A stretch of DNA of 64,000 nucleotides from a virus. Position 1 is the first letter of the stretch. The number at the start of each line of letters is the position of its first letter. Where the stretch lies: positions 1 through 64,000 of the IMG/VR virus record IMGVR_UViG_3300032080_000002; one strand, written 5' to 3'. A model generated the notes under the pieces. It had not been told where the DNA came from. It was given only the letters and a program-made list of their open reading frames with translations, and did no database searches. Both the position numbers and the translations under genes were made by a program. Shown piece after piece: positions 1-7,120 of the stretch.

Positions 1-13
1 CAAAAATAAAAAT

Positions 14-238
14 ATGAAATCAAGACAAGAATTTACAAAGGAAACCGACTACAAAGATTATTTAAAATATTACTTTGCAGGTCAAGCCCTAGCAGGGATA
101 ACAGTCTATACAGACTCAAACGACCCTCTAAAAATATCAAAAAACGCATCTGAAATAGGAAGGCAGACAGTAATAAGGTTAGAGACAGACGACAAAGAAC
201 AAAGGGAATATAATCAACCGGAAGAAATACCAGAATAA
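14..238 (+). CDS. hypothetical protein (74 aa)
   Basis: Unrecognised small hydrophilic protein with a strongly charged second half and an acidic C-terminus ending in PEEIPE. It has no membrane segment or known motif that I can see. The ATG follows an A-rich stretch, as is common in this window. It lies at the open left edge, so it may belong to an operon that starts outside. The composition is protein-like, but no function can be given. Confidence 0.55.
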   Translation: MKSRQEFTKETDYKDYLKYYFAGQALAGITVYTDSNDPLKISKNASEIGRQTVIRLETDDKEQREYNQPEEIPE

Positions 239-285
239 GACATGAAAAGAATTAAATTAATTGAAAACAACTAAAATAAATTACA

Positions 286-477
286 ATGGAGACAATTAAA
301 GCAAAAATAGGTGCAGTTCATACATTTGATTTAAGTACTAAATCTCACAATGTATCTATAATCAAAAAAGAAATTACAGATATTATTAATAATTTTGGTA
401 ACTACATACCACTTTACACAAAGTTAGGAAATAGAAAGTCCCCGATTATTATTCGAGGACTTTTATTTTTAGTTTAA
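286..477 (+). CDS. doubtful small ORF (63 aa)
   Basis: Short frame with a plausible N-terminal half (METIKAKIGAVHTFDL...). Its last 12 or so codons run through the terminator hairpin at 435-469, giving a hydrophobic, unconvincing tail. It could be a genuine short gene whose end overlaps its terminator, or the remnant of a longer gene. No family recognised. Confidence 0.3.
   Translation: METIKAKIGAVHTFDLSTKSHNVSIIKKEITDIINNFGNYIPLYTKLGNRKSPIIIRGLLFLV
435..469 (+). terminator. convergent intrinsic terminator
   Basis: Hairpin with arms AAAGTCCCCGA and TCGAGGACTTT (one mismatch), a 6-nt loop, then TTTTATTTTT. It sits between the rightward ORF at 286 and the leftward BRO gene that ends at 469, so it can serve both strands. 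Confidence 0.7.
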
Positions 478-1233
478 TAATTTTGGAAGATAATCTAACG
501 CCATTGGATCTTTACCTTTAAAATATTTTGGAGCTTGATTTGGTATCCACACATCATAAACAAACTTTCTAAAAGCTGGCAGCGCTTCTATTGGATACAT
601 TCTACAATCAAATTCTCTTCCATCTGGAAAGGTATGTGAATAAGCCTTATGTGTACCATCATGTTCTGAATTACTATCCTTTAGATATTTAGAGAACATT
701 TTTCCTACTGAAATGTCAGGATACATTCCTTTTCCATCAACACCCTTATCTGGTATTGTGTAACCAACTTTCTCAAATTCAGAATTTAGAGTTACAAAAA
801 GCTCACTAATTACTGAAAAATAATTACGATCTATTTTATGGAAGTTGTCTTGATATCTTAAATAAAAATTTGGGACTTGAGATCTATCTATTTTTCCATA
901 AAATCCTTTCTTTCTTATTGATGGTATTACCTCTTCAAATAACCAATTCTCAAAAGCTTCAGCAGAAGGCAATTGTGACTTAATAATCAATCTATAAACA
1001 TTTGGTTCGTTTATCAATAAAACATCTTGTATTCCACCTTTTGTAGGGATACCTTGTTTCACGGTACCCTTTTCTTTACAATGAGTTCTTACTGCATCTG
1101 CAGGTTTTTTATATCCAAGAGTTTTTGCAACATCAGATGCTACAAACCATATTTCACCATCTATTTCGACAGTTTTAATTTCATTCAACATTTCCTCTTC
1201 GGGTAATTGGTACTTAAAAATTGCTAATTGCAT
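469..1233 (-). CDS. BRO family (Bro-N) phage antirepressor-like protein
   Basis: 254 aa. Residues about 15-110 have the Bro-N layout: an opening like TVEIDGEIWFVASDVAKTLGY, then NEPNVYRLIIKSQLPSAEAFENWLFEEVIPSIRKKG. Bro-N domains bind DNA and occur in phage antirepressors and baculovirus BRO proteins. The C-terminal half (about 115-254) is a separate domain ending in LDYLPKLL, which I recognise only as the kind of variable C-terminal domain such proteins carry. A TTG-N19-TATATTTA promoter lies upstream at 1263-1292, giving a short leader. The gene is monocistronic between two terminators, which fits a regulatory role in a lysis/lysogeny decision or a moron gene. Target repressor unknown. Confidence 0.85.
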   Translation of the reverse strand: MQLAIFKYQLPEEEMLNEIKTVEIDGEIWFVASDVAKTLGYKKPADAVRTHCKEKGTVKQGIPTKGGIQDVLLINEPNVYRLIIKSQLPSAEAFENWLFEEVIPSIRKKGFYGKIDRSQVPNFYLRYQDNFHKIDRNYFSVISELFVTLNSEFEKVGYTIPDKGVDGKGMYPDISVGKMFSKYLKDSNSEHDGTHKAYSHTFPDGREFDCRMYPIEALPAFRKFVYDVWIPNQAPKYFKGKDPMALDYLPKLLN

Positions 1234-1262
1234 TGTTTAATTTTTATGAGTTATTAGTTTTC

Positions 1263-1292
1263 TAAATATAGAGATATATTTAAATAAACCAA
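1263..1292 (-). promoter_or_regulatory. promoter for the BRO gene
   Basis: On the minus strand, TTG (1292-1290), a 19-nt spacer and TATATTTA (1270-1263) match the Bacteroidota consensus TTG-N19..21-TAnnTTTG except for the last base. The BRO start codon at 1233 is about 30 nt downstream of the -7 box. Confidence 0.55.
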
Positions 1293-1293
1293 A

Positions 1294-1327
1294 AAAAATA
1301 CTCTCTAATTATTTAGAGAGTATTTTT
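1294..1327. terminator. strong bidirectional terminator
   Basis: Perfect 15-bp stem (arms AAAAATACTCTCTAA and TTAGAGAGTATTTTT) around a 4-nt TTAT loop. A-tracts on one side and T-tracts on the other make it usable in both directions. It separates the transposase/small-gene pair from the BRO gene promoter. The stop codon of the small gene at 1326 touches it. Confidence 0.85.
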
Positions 1328-1547
1328 AGTTTTTAACATTGAACAAACTTTTCATAACCTTGTCGAAATCAGTAAGCTGTTCTATGTATTCTGAGAGTAT
1401 GTACGACTTTCTTCCGACGATAAGAATCTTCTTAATGTCTATCTTTAAATCAGGATGATTTTCTTTTATGTCGACAACGTCAAAGTATTCGATGCCATTC
1501 ATTATTACGCTTTTCACGCCTTTTTGTTTTAGTTCTTGTACTAACAT
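1326..1547 (-). CDS. small companion protein of the transposase (73 aa)
   Basis: Starts 2 nt after the transposase stop codon and ends at the 1294-1327 terminator, so the two genes are almost certainly co-transcribed. It shows IMNGIEYFDVVDIKENHPDLK, a short domain-like pattern with a repeated DIK motif, and a lysine-rich middle. It could be a DNA-binding accessory or a passenger of the insertion sequence. I do not recognise the family. Confidence 0.6.
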   Translation of the reverse strand: MLVQELKQKGVKSVIMNGIEYFDVVDIKENHPDLKIDIKKILIVGRKSYILSEYIEQLTDFDKVMKSLFNVKN

Positions 1548-1549
1548 TT

Positions 1550-2476
1550 TTAAGCTGCTAAGTCTTTATATTTTGTTCTTACATCACTATTGACTAATAA
1601 ATGTTTGAACTTTTCATTATCAGGAGTTTTTCTTAAATTGAATCTGTAAACAAATTCGTCAACATATTTTTGAAGATGCTTTCTGGAAACGTGATTATAC
1701 ATTCCGGAAACACTCTTCTTTAAAATATTCCAACTTCCTTCTATATTGTTTGTATGGATATTACTATCCTGTAAACTTACGTATTCTTTTTTGGAATGAT
1801 CGATTATCTTATGGTCGTAATATTTGTTTAATCCTGTGTATCCATGCCATTCGTCACTTATCAGAACTGTAGTTTCAGGATTTACCAACCTACAAATTAA
1901 TGGCTGTATACTAATTCTCTTTGTGTCCGGAACTACAAAAGCATTCATCTTTCCATCCCTCTGCAGCATTCCCATTACAGGTGTTTTATCTTTAAAGCTT
2001 CTACCCTGAGAATTATGTATTTTCTTATCCTTATGCCTGTTTTTATTTTTCCCTCCGATAAAAGTTTCGTCACATTCTACTATTCCTTCAAGTTCATTAT
2101 TGTTTTCGATACCGAAACAAGCTCTGATTCTTTGAAGTACAAACCATGCTGTCTTTTGAGTAACATCAATATCTTTTGAAAGTTGGATAGAGCTGATTCC
2201 TTTTTTATGTGAAGTTACAAGCCAGATTGCCAAGAACCATTTACGTAAACCGATCTTTGTATTTTCAAACATTGATCCTGTTTTAACATTGAAATATTTA
2301 CCAGTGTTTTTGCATCTATATCTATCACCTTTACATTTATAAACAGCCGATGATGGATCAAAAGGACTGACAACAATCCCGCCCCACCTCATTTGTTCTA
2401 AATGTTCAATGCATTTTTCCTCTGTAGAAAAGGTATTAAGAAGCTGTAATACCGATTTAATATCTGTGTTTATCAT
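1550..2476 (-). CDS. IS1595 family (ISXO2-like) transposase
   Basis: 308 aa DDE-type transposase. Seen: a zinc-ribbon remnant around residues 47-57 (KCKGDRYRC; the usual first Cys pair is missing), then TGSMFENTKIGLRKWFLAIWL, an HTH (about 95-120) and the catalytic core. The core has VECDETFIGG (D136), LISDEWHGY (D208) and HTNNIEGSW (E246), the spacing expected of the ISXO2-like DDE domain. The length is normal and there is no frameshift, so it is probably intact. The family moves DNA by cut/copy mechanisms using short terminal repeats, which I could not locate here. Confidence 0.9.
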   Translation of the reverse strand: MINTDIKSVLQLLNTFSTEEKCIEHLEQMRWGGIVVSPFDPSSAVYKCKGDRYRCKNTGKYFNVKTGSMFENTKIGLRKWFLAIWLVTSHKKGISSIQLSKDIDVTQKTAWFVLQRIRACFGIENNNELEGIVECDETFIGGKNKNRHKDKKIHNSQGRSFKDKTPVMGMLQRDGKMNAFVVPDTKRISIQPLICRLVNPETTVLISDEWHGYTGLNKYYDHKIIDHSKKEYVSLQDSNIHTNNIEGSWNILKKSVSGMYNHVSRKHLQKYVDEFVYRFNLRKTPDNEKFKHLLVNSDVRTKYKDLAA

Positions 2477-2597
2477 TACGTGTAAAATAGCAACACAAAT
2501 TTACAAAATATTTTTAGTTAGATATTGTTTTTTAACACTTTAAACCATTATTTTTGCTGCAATATTTATCGAAAAAATAAAGCGTTTGCTTTTATTC

Positions 2598-2716
2598 TGT
2601 TGAAAGGAATCTGACAATTCAAAACAACACTGCAGAATAAACAGTTGATGCTCATGCCTATGGCGTGGGTCTATACTTGTTTGTGGTGTTGGGTTTTGTC
2701 AGAACCTCTTTCAACA
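2598..2716. repeat. 119-nt imperfect hairpin, attC-like
   Basis: The ends are perfect inverted repeats (TGTTGAAAG at 2598-2606 and CTTTCAACA at 2708-2716). The pairing continues inward with mismatches and bulges: TCTGACAA with TTTGTCAGA, CAAAAC-AACAC with GTGTTGGGTTTTG, and AACAG...ATGCC with GGCGT...TTGTT, closing on GCC-TAT-GGC near 2655-2663. The length, bulged stem and GTTGAAA/TTTCAAC-like ends resemble an integron attC recombination site, but the exact GTTRRRY/RYYYAAC cores are not met. Two non-phage-looking genes follow immediately. It could instead be a structured RNA or a repetitive palindromic element of the host. Confidence 0.6.
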
Positions 2717-2789
2717 AATTAAGTAATAGTTCCACGCTTTCGCATTTTATTAACTTTCATTTTGGGACTGAGTGAAACAAAACAGACAC

Positions 2790-3164
2790 ATGAAAAACAT
2801 AAGTATTCCTGTTCTATTATTTATTTCTATTGTTCTGCAAATTGTATCATGCTATTTATTTTTAGGGAAAAACTCTGAAATTAGCTTTTCTATAATTTCT
2901 GCTTTAGGGAGTTTTACAGCTACTTTTTTAGCTTATGCCTTAATCTATTATTTCACATTTAGTTCCGGAGACAAAAGATCTGAATCTGATATTAAAATAG
3001 CATTTACAGTTTGTCATTACTTAATCATTTCAACGTTTGTAGTGTTTTTATTTCTTCTCATAGATAATTCACTTTATAAAAATACAGCCATTGGATTAAA
3101 TGGGATTATCCTAGCTATCTACGGACGTCAAATATTAAACAAAGAAATTAAAAATCTTAAATAA
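2790..3164 (+). CDS. small integral membrane protein (124 aa)
   Basis: Four hydrophobic segments are visible: residues about 5-25 (PVLLFISIVLQIVSCYLFL), 33-60, 75-95 and 98-115. They are followed by a lysine-rich tail. A GTG frame opens 18 nt earlier, but the ATG at 2790 gives the cleaner start. The stop overlaps the ATG of the next gene (TAATG), so the pair is translationally coupled. Function unknown. It lies directly after the attC-like hairpin and looks like cargo rather than a phage core gene. Confidence 0.65.
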   Translation: MKNISIPVLLFISIVLQIVSCYLFLGKNSEISFSIISALGSFTATFLAYALIYYFTFSSGDKRSESDIKIAFTVCHYLIISTFVVFLFLLIDNSLYKNTAIGLNGIILAIYGRQILNKEIKNLK

Positions 3165-3784
3165 TGAAAAAAACAATTACAGTTGTTAGTATTATCGTGT
3201 CAACTATTTTATATTCTCAAGATGTATATCAAAATGGATTTTCTGCGGGTTATAGATCAGGTTACTGTTATAATATTTTAGGATGTGTTGCACCTGTCGC
3301 CCCTATAGGATTTAGAGATATAAAAAACGATTATCAAACAGGATATAATAATGGTTTCGTAAAAGGTCAGCAAGATCAAATTTCCCAAAAAAGTTCTAAT
3401 AATACAGGTATTGTTCAGGGGCAATTAAGACCATCAATCCCAGATATGGATTTAAATATAGATCCAAATGTATCTCGGGAAATGTGGGCAAATTATTATG
3501 AAAAAAGAAGTGCTAAAAAAGCAGAAAAAGATAAACAAAATAAATTGTTGATTCAAATGATTACCGATCATACAATTGAAGTTATGGTCGAAATGGATAA
3601 ATTGAAACTAAGATTAAAAGAAAGAAATTTAAGTGATAAAGAAATTGAAAATATAATTTATGATTTACATTATGAAAATCAAAATATTTATGTTGCTTAT
3701 AGGGATAAGCCCGAGGATTATAAGAAATACTACAAAAAATATTTAGAATTAAAAGAGAGAATAATTAAAATGAGTCCACTTTAA
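3164..3784 (+). CDS. secreted protein with GY-rich repeats and coiled coil (206 aa)
   Basis: An N-terminal signal peptide is visible (MKKTITVVSIIVSTILYSQ). It is followed by two related repeats rich in G and Y (YQNGFSAGYRSGYC, then YQTGYNNGFVKGQQDQ), a short linker, and a Lys/Glu-rich helical C-terminal half (about 110-200). It is probably exported to the periplasm or cell surface of a Bacteroidota host. It is coupled to the membrane protein upstream. The content is typical of host accessory genes, suggesting this pair was acquired. Confidence 0.65.
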   Translation: MKKTITVVSIIVSTILYSQDVYQNGFSAGYRSGYCYNILGCVAPVAPIGFRDIKNDYQTGYNNGFVKGQQDQISQKSSNNTGIVQGQLRPSIPDMDLNIDPNVSREMWANYYEKRSAKKAEKDKQNKLLIQMITDHTIEVMVEMDKLKLRLKERNLSDKEIENIIYDLHYENQNIYVAYRDKPEDYKKYYKKYLELKERIIKMSPL

Positions 3785-3839
3785 TAAGCAGGCCCATAAG
3801 AATTCTAAACGGTTTAATAACCGGCTGATCAAATTTACA

Positions 3840-3869
3840 AACTTTTCTCTATATGGGGAAAGTTTTTTA
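3840..3869 (+). terminator. intrinsic terminator
   Basis: A ten-pair stem (AACTTTTCTC with GGGGAAAGTT, some G-T pairs), a short TATAT loop and a following T-tract, 56 nt after the secreted-protein gene. Confidence 0.65.
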
Positions 3870-3898
3870 TATTAGTGGAAACTAAAAACTTATAAATT

Positions 3899-4192
3899 AT
3901 GGCAAAATTTATAATCTTCATTGATGCAGATGATATAACTATTCAAGAACAAGAAAAACTCAATGAAGATTTGATGAACTTGGGGTATTATACCGTTATT
4001 TCTGATTCAAAAGATAATAAAAGGTATATTCTACCCATATATCAATATTATTATGAATCATCCAATGATGACCTAGAAGACGTTATTGAACGTGTTGATA
4101 ATCTTGTAAAAAAATCAGCCATTCGCTACGAGATAACTGCTCATGAAGTTCTTAATTCTAAATATAGAGGCTTAAAAGAATATAGAACTTAG
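3899..4192 (+). CDS. hypothetical protein (97 aa)
   Basis: A soluble acidic protein starting MAKFIIFIDADD. It has a beta-alpha-beta-like start and an acidic helix (NDDLEDVIERVDNL). It follows a terminator, so it needs its own promoter, which I did not pin down. Its end overlaps the convergent gene 4189-4377 by 4 nt. No family recognised. Confidence 0.55.
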   Translation: MAKFIIFIDADDITIQEQEKLNEDLMNLGYYTVISDSKDNKRYILPIYQYYYESSNDDLEDVIERVDNLVKKSAIRYEITAHEVLNSKYRGLKEYRT

Positions 4193-4377
4193 AACGAGCC
4201 GTTACCTCTTGGGTGTTTATCCCAATCAGGAGTATGCTTAAATAATACTCTTTCTTTTGGAGGATTAACTGAAACCACAAAACTATCTATAGGAGTTCTT
4301 GTATCAGACATAACCCAAAAACCACGAGCTTTTAATTCTTCAAATAATTGCTCGTTTGTAATTTTTAAATCTGCCAT
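4189..4377 (-). CDS. hypothetical protein (62 aa)
   Basis: Small protein starting MADLKITNEQLFEELKARGF, with an N-terminal helix and a basic C-terminus ending HPRGNGSF. A weak copy of the late-promoter motif lies upstream on the same strand (TTAGCAA starting at 4431, TAACTTCG starting at 4400; spacing 31 rather than 32). The gene is convergent with 3899-4192. Function unknown. Confidence 0.5.
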   Translation of the reverse strand: MADLKITNEQLFEELKARGFWVMSDTRTPIDSFVVSVNPPKERVLFKHTPDWDKHPRGNGSF

Positions 4378-4424
4378 AGCTTTATTTTTAAACGAAGTTA
4401 CGGCAGATTATTTTTTTTGGCGAG

Positions 4425-4456
4425 TTGCTAACTATCGTACCTATTTTTTACCTTTG
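4425..4456 (+). promoter_or_regulatory. promoter of the 41-aa gene
   Basis: TTG (4425-4427), a 21-nt spacer and TACCTTTG (4449-4456) match the Bacteroidota TTG-N19..21-TAnnTTTG pattern. The gene it would serve starts at 4499 and ends at a terminator, making a self-contained transcription unit. Confidence 0.65.
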
Positions 4457-4498
4457 TGTAAACTAGTATATACTTACCATAATTTTCAACCTTTAAAC

Positions 4499-4624
4499 AT
4501 GTTAAAAGAAGGCGTAAAAGAATATCGAGACAGATATAAAAATGTAGAAGTAATTGTATGGGTAGGATACAATAAAGATAATCCTATTTTAAAATTTAAC
4601 ACAAAAGAACTTCCTTTGATATAA
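4499..4624 (+). CDS. small hypothetical protein (41 aa)
   Basis: Encodes a 41-residue peptide starting MLKEGVKEYRDRYKNVEVIVWVGY. It has a basic helix followed by a short hydrophobic strand. It has its own promoter (4425-4456) and terminator (4647-4672), which argues that it is a real transcription unit. No family recognised. A small toxin, inhibitor or regulator is possible but unproven. Confidence 0.55.
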   Translation: MLKEGVKEYRDRYKNVEVIVWVGYNKDNPILKFNTKELPLI

Positions 4625-4646
4625 ATAAAAATCTCAAACAATAATC

Positions 4647-4672
4647 AACCGCTTTAAATAAGGCGGTTTTTT
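4647..4672 (+). terminator. intrinsic terminator
   Basis: Stem AACCGC/GCGGTT with a ten-nt loop, followed directly by TTTTTT, 22 nt after the 41-aa gene. From here to 4825 I see no gene, only purine-rich sequence. Confidence 0.75.
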
Positions 4673-4825
4673 GTGTTTAAAATTTAGTTTACATACAAAC
4701 TGCCAACGAAAACAAATGCACGTAATTTTTACGGTTTAAAGTGACAAGAATCCAAACGAGCCAACAGAAAGAAAGCACAAGGAAGTAGGGAGAAGGCGAA
4801 GCAAGGAGAGAAAGAACAAAGCTAA

Positions 4826-5140
4826 TTATCTTTTAAGTAGTCGCTTTATTGAATCAGATGTTAACTGCCGTATTAATGTTTTAGGCATTTTGATTCCGGA
4901 TGATAGATTTTTACTTTCCTTTAAATCTAAATCCTGATCAAATAATTTTAATTGCTTATCATCTTTTACAATAATATTTTTTGATTTATTTTCTTTCAAA
5001 GCAAATAAATAAGCTTCAAATGTTTCAATGTATCCAGATTGTTTTTTATACCACATTTTATTGCTTGATAATTTTAGCCATCCTTCAGAAACTAAAAAAT
5101 CTTCTATAATTTCAAAATCTTGTTTAGTAAATTCTTTCAT
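4826..5140 (-). CDS. hypothetical protein (104 aa)
   Basis: The frame is open to 5209, but the upstream part looks non-coding and MKEFTKQDFEIIEDFLVSEG is the credible start. The protein is Lys-rich, with an N-terminal helix, a WYKK patch and a basic C-terminus (LIRQLTSDSIKRLLKR). No known domain. It is the last gene of the leftward group 6203-4826, though a terminator at 5249-5275 lies before it. Confidence 0.5.
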   Translation of the reverse strand: MKEFTKQDFEIIEDFLVSEGWLKLSSNKMWYKKQSGYIETFEAYLFALKENKSKNIIVKDDKQLKLFDQDLDLKESKNLSSGIKMPKTLIRQLTSDSIKRLLKR

Positions 5141-5248
5141 AATATTATTTTTATTCAAATTTAAGTCATTTAAAGCATATATACATAAAACCTGCTGCAC
5201 AATTACCAAAGAATTTTAGTACAAACGATTCTCAGGAACTACAAAAGC

Positions 5249-5275
5249 AAAAACACCGCCCGAAGACAGTGTTTT
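5249..5275 (-). terminator. intrinsic terminator with UUCG-type loop
   Basis: On the minus strand, an eight-pair stem (ACACTGTC with GGCGGTGT) closes on a TTCG tetraloop and is followed by TTTTT. It ends the leftward operon 6203-5295. Confidence 0.75.
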
Positions 5276-5294
5276 AATTATTAGTATAAAAAAA

Positions 5295-5453
5295 TTAAGA
5301 TGTTACAATAAATGTTTTAATCTCAAATGTTTTATTGATATTCTGGTTATAGGACTTGATCCAATAAACACACTCTTCTAATGAATCCATGAAATTACAT
5401 TCTATAGATTTTGTTTGGGTATCAATTACCTGATAATATATTTTAATTTCCAT
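5295..5453 (-). CDS. small hypothetical protein (52 aa)
   Basis: The credible start is MEIKIYYQVIDTQTKSIEC at 5453. The longer frame would overlap the upstream regulator gene and has an implausible hydrophobic lead. It has a beta-rich pattern and ends in TFEIKTFIVTS. It lies between the HTH gene and a terminator. Function unknown. Confidence 0.45.
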   Translation of the reverse strand: MEIKIYYQVIDTQTKSIECNFMDSLEECVYWIKSYNQNINKTFEIKTFIVTS

Positions 5454-5472
5454 TTTTTTATATTTAATTAGT

Positions 5473-5976
5473 TTATTTTCCGTAAAGAATAACAGCCAAA
5501 TGAAAGTTAGATTTTGCATTGAACTTATCTCGAATAGCTTTTAAGCGTTTTTCTATGATGCTAAGCGAGTTTGGTTTAATATCCAGAGACTTTAATAAAT
5601 CGCTTATTTCTGCCTGGGTTTTGCCTTCTTTCAAGTACTGAAGTATCAATCGGTCTACACGATCTAAATCATCATTATCATAAACTAAATTCTTTTTTCG
5701 TTCAGCCAACAAGCCAAGAGAAAGAAGAAAATTTCTTTGTTTAAAGCTCATATGATTGCCGGACAGCCTACCAATAGAATGACGCTTAAATAATTCATTA
5801 TACATTTTATTACGTAGGGCATCAGGAACAAAACCACGCGAAGCGGTAGCTAAATGAAGTTTAATAATGTTCTGCAATTCTTTATCGTCAAGCTCCGCAA
5901 GGAGTGTAACAACGTTGGCAGACTGAATGCCGGCAAGGTCTAAAAGTAACTGTTTTAATTCGGTTGATGTTTTCAT
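5473..5976 (-). CDS. LuxR/GerE-type HTH transcription regulator (167 aa)
   Basis: The C-terminal region (about 105-167) has the four-helix LuxR/GerE pattern: VDRLILQYLKEGKTQAEISDLL, then a recognition-helix region (NSLSIIEKRLKAIRDKF) and FNAKSNFHLAVIL. The N-terminal two thirds are helical with no receiver or ligand domain that I recognise. It is a plausible DNA-binding activator encoded by the phage and one candidate for the factor that reads the TTAGCAA late promoters. That link is inference only. Confidence 0.7.
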   Translation of the reverse strand: MKTSTELKQLLLDLAGIQSANVVTLLAELDDKELQNIIKLHLATASRGFVPDALRNKMYNELFKRHSIGRLSGNHMSFKQRNFLLSLGLLAERKKNLVYDNDDLDRVDRLILQYLKEGKTQAEISDLLKSLDIKPNSLSIIEKRLKAIRDKFNAKSNFHLAVILYGK

Positions 5977-5978
5977 AA

Positions 5979-6203
5979 TTATTTATTTTGATCGGTTAAA
6001 TATCTTAATGCATAATCGTTAACAGCATCTTTCATGACTTCTAAATATCTATAATCAGGAGAGCAATAATAAACCTCACCGTTAATTCCGTAAGCCATAA
6101 CCAATCCGTTTTCATCCTCATTAATAGTATACCCATCAAAATGAGTTACGCCATTATCATCTACAAAATCAAAGTCAATGCAAGTAATTTTTTCTGTATT
6201 CAT
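5979..6203 (-). CDS. hypothetical protein (74 aa)
   Basis: The credible start is MNTEKITCIDFDFVDDNG at 6203; the frame to 6263 runs through the promoter region (TATCTTTG box at 6257-6250). It is an acidic, beta-rich small protein ending YALRYLTDQNK. It is the first gene of the leftward operon that includes the LuxR-type regulator. No family recognised. Confidence 0.55.
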   Translation of the reverse strand: MNTEKITCIDFDFVDDNGVTHFDGYTINEDENGLVMAYGINGEVYYCSPDYRYLEVMKDAVNDYALRYLTDQNK

Positions 6204-6263
6204 AATATTTTTTAGTTTGATTGAGGTGGTTTGTCTCTCAATTCTAAAGCAAAGATAAAACAA

Positions 6264-6868
6264 ATATTTTAATTAATACACTTTTATGTAATTTATTTTA
6301 GATTATTTTTATTTTAATCATCAAATGAGGTATTTTAAATAGAATATTCCGCACAGATGCCAAGATAAAAACGTACAGCCGATTCTCAGAGGGTTTAAAT
6401 TGATTAAATAGGGACATCGGGAAACACGACCCCCCCCGAAAGCCAACAATAAAACATCTACCCTAAGCAATACTGAGACCAACCAAAACAGCCAACAATA
6501 AGAGAGAATATCTAACAAAGAGCATAGAAGAATAATAACAATACACAGTGCGAGAGAAGGAGCGAAGCGACCAACACATGCAACTCAATCAATCCAGACA
6601 AAGCAAACCAGTATACAATACAGCAAAAATACGTCCTGAAATACTTTATTCTTTAATATAATTAAACTAACTAACGTTTGTTAGGTAAAATATAAATCAT
6701 TACCAATATCAAGTCCTACATATGTCAGTGCCTATTATTGTACAGGTAAACATCTACAAGTAAACTATCGATGCCATATTGTACACAGTCTGAAATGTTT
6801 AATTAAATCGTGTAAATATTTGTTCAGTTGTGTTTTTAAACTGTTACAAAAACAAGTTCTAACCGAAT
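6264..6868. other. non-coding control region
   Basis: About 600 nt with no convincing gene on either strand; the only open frame (6321-6518, minus) has an unlikely composition. It holds a run of C residues near 6430, one operator-like inverted repeat at 6671-6685, and the promoter sides of two divergent units (leftward operon from 6203, repressor from 6926). This makes it the likely regulatory hub. An origin could hide here, but I see no clear iteron array. Confidence 0.5.
6671..6685. promoter_or_regulatory. operator-like inverted repeat O1
   Basis: CTAACGTTTGTTAGG holds the half-sites CTAAC and GTTAG around a 4-nt centre. The same half-sites recur in the operator at 7121-7138 on the other side of the repressor gene, so both are probably bound by that repressor. 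Confidence 0.55.
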
Positions 6869-6874
6869 ATTTTA

Positions 6875-6904
6875 TTGTTATTCAAATAAAAAATGCTAAT
6901 TTTG
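6875..6904 (+). promoter_or_regulatory. promoter of the repressor gene
   Basis: TTG (6875-6877), a 19-nt spacer and TAATTTTG (6897-6904) form a full match to the Bacteroidota consensus. Transcription would begin near 6911, which rules out the earlier in-frame ATG at 6893 and supports the start at 6926. Confidence 0.75.
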
Positions 6905-6925
6905 TGCTTACGAAGGATAACATTT

Positions 6926-7117
6926 ATGACAATACACCAATTAAAAGAGAATATTCACAGGGAGAGAAGATTCCGGAACATTAAAGTTTCTGATCTGTGT
7001 AAGAACATAGGCAAAGATAGATTCTATATTAGCCAAATGATTAACCCGCCATTTAACACGATCATAGATATTGCCAATGCAATAGGATGCACACCTGCTG
7101 ACCTGATGAAAGAATAG
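6926..7117 (+). CDS. Cro/CI-type (XRE) HTH repressor (63 aa)
   Basis: A minimal HTH_3 domain: TIHQLKENIHRERRFR, then VSDLCKNIGKDRFYISQMI (helix-turn-helix), then PPFNTIIDIANAIGCTPADLMKE, the usual end of this fold. At 63 residues it is only the DNA-binding domain, with no peptidase domain, so it is more like Cro than LexA/CI. The promoter position fixes the start. Related inverted repeats lie on both sides (6671-6685, 7121-7138), so it likely controls itself and the two flanking transcription units, including the early operon from 7479. Confidence 0.8.
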   Translation: MTIHQLKENIHRERRFRNIKVSDLCKNIGKDRFYISQMINPPFNTIIDIANAIGCTPADLMKE

Positions 7118-7120
7118 TTT

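Larger units (their letters stand above)
1326..2476 (-). mobile_element. IS1595/ISXO2-like insertion sequence (minimal extent)
   Basis: The limits given are only those of the transposase and its companion gene. I searched about 1240-1330 and 2480-2600 for matching terminal inverted repeats and target duplications and found none I trust. The true ends therefore remain undefined, or the transposase has been domesticated or its ends eroded. An attC-like hairpin begins about 120 nt beyond the transposase start. Confidence 0.4.

Noticed and set aside
4400-4431. Sixth late promoter on the minus strand (TTAGCAA at 4431, TAACTTCG at 4400)
   Set aside because: The spacing is 31 not 32, and the -7 box has a C in place of a T; kept only as a weak candidate.
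6321-6518. 65-aa minus-strand ORF in the control region
   Set aside because: Cys/Leu/Trp-heavy product from a C-rich stretch, no neighbours in the same direction, no promoter; reads like a chance frame.
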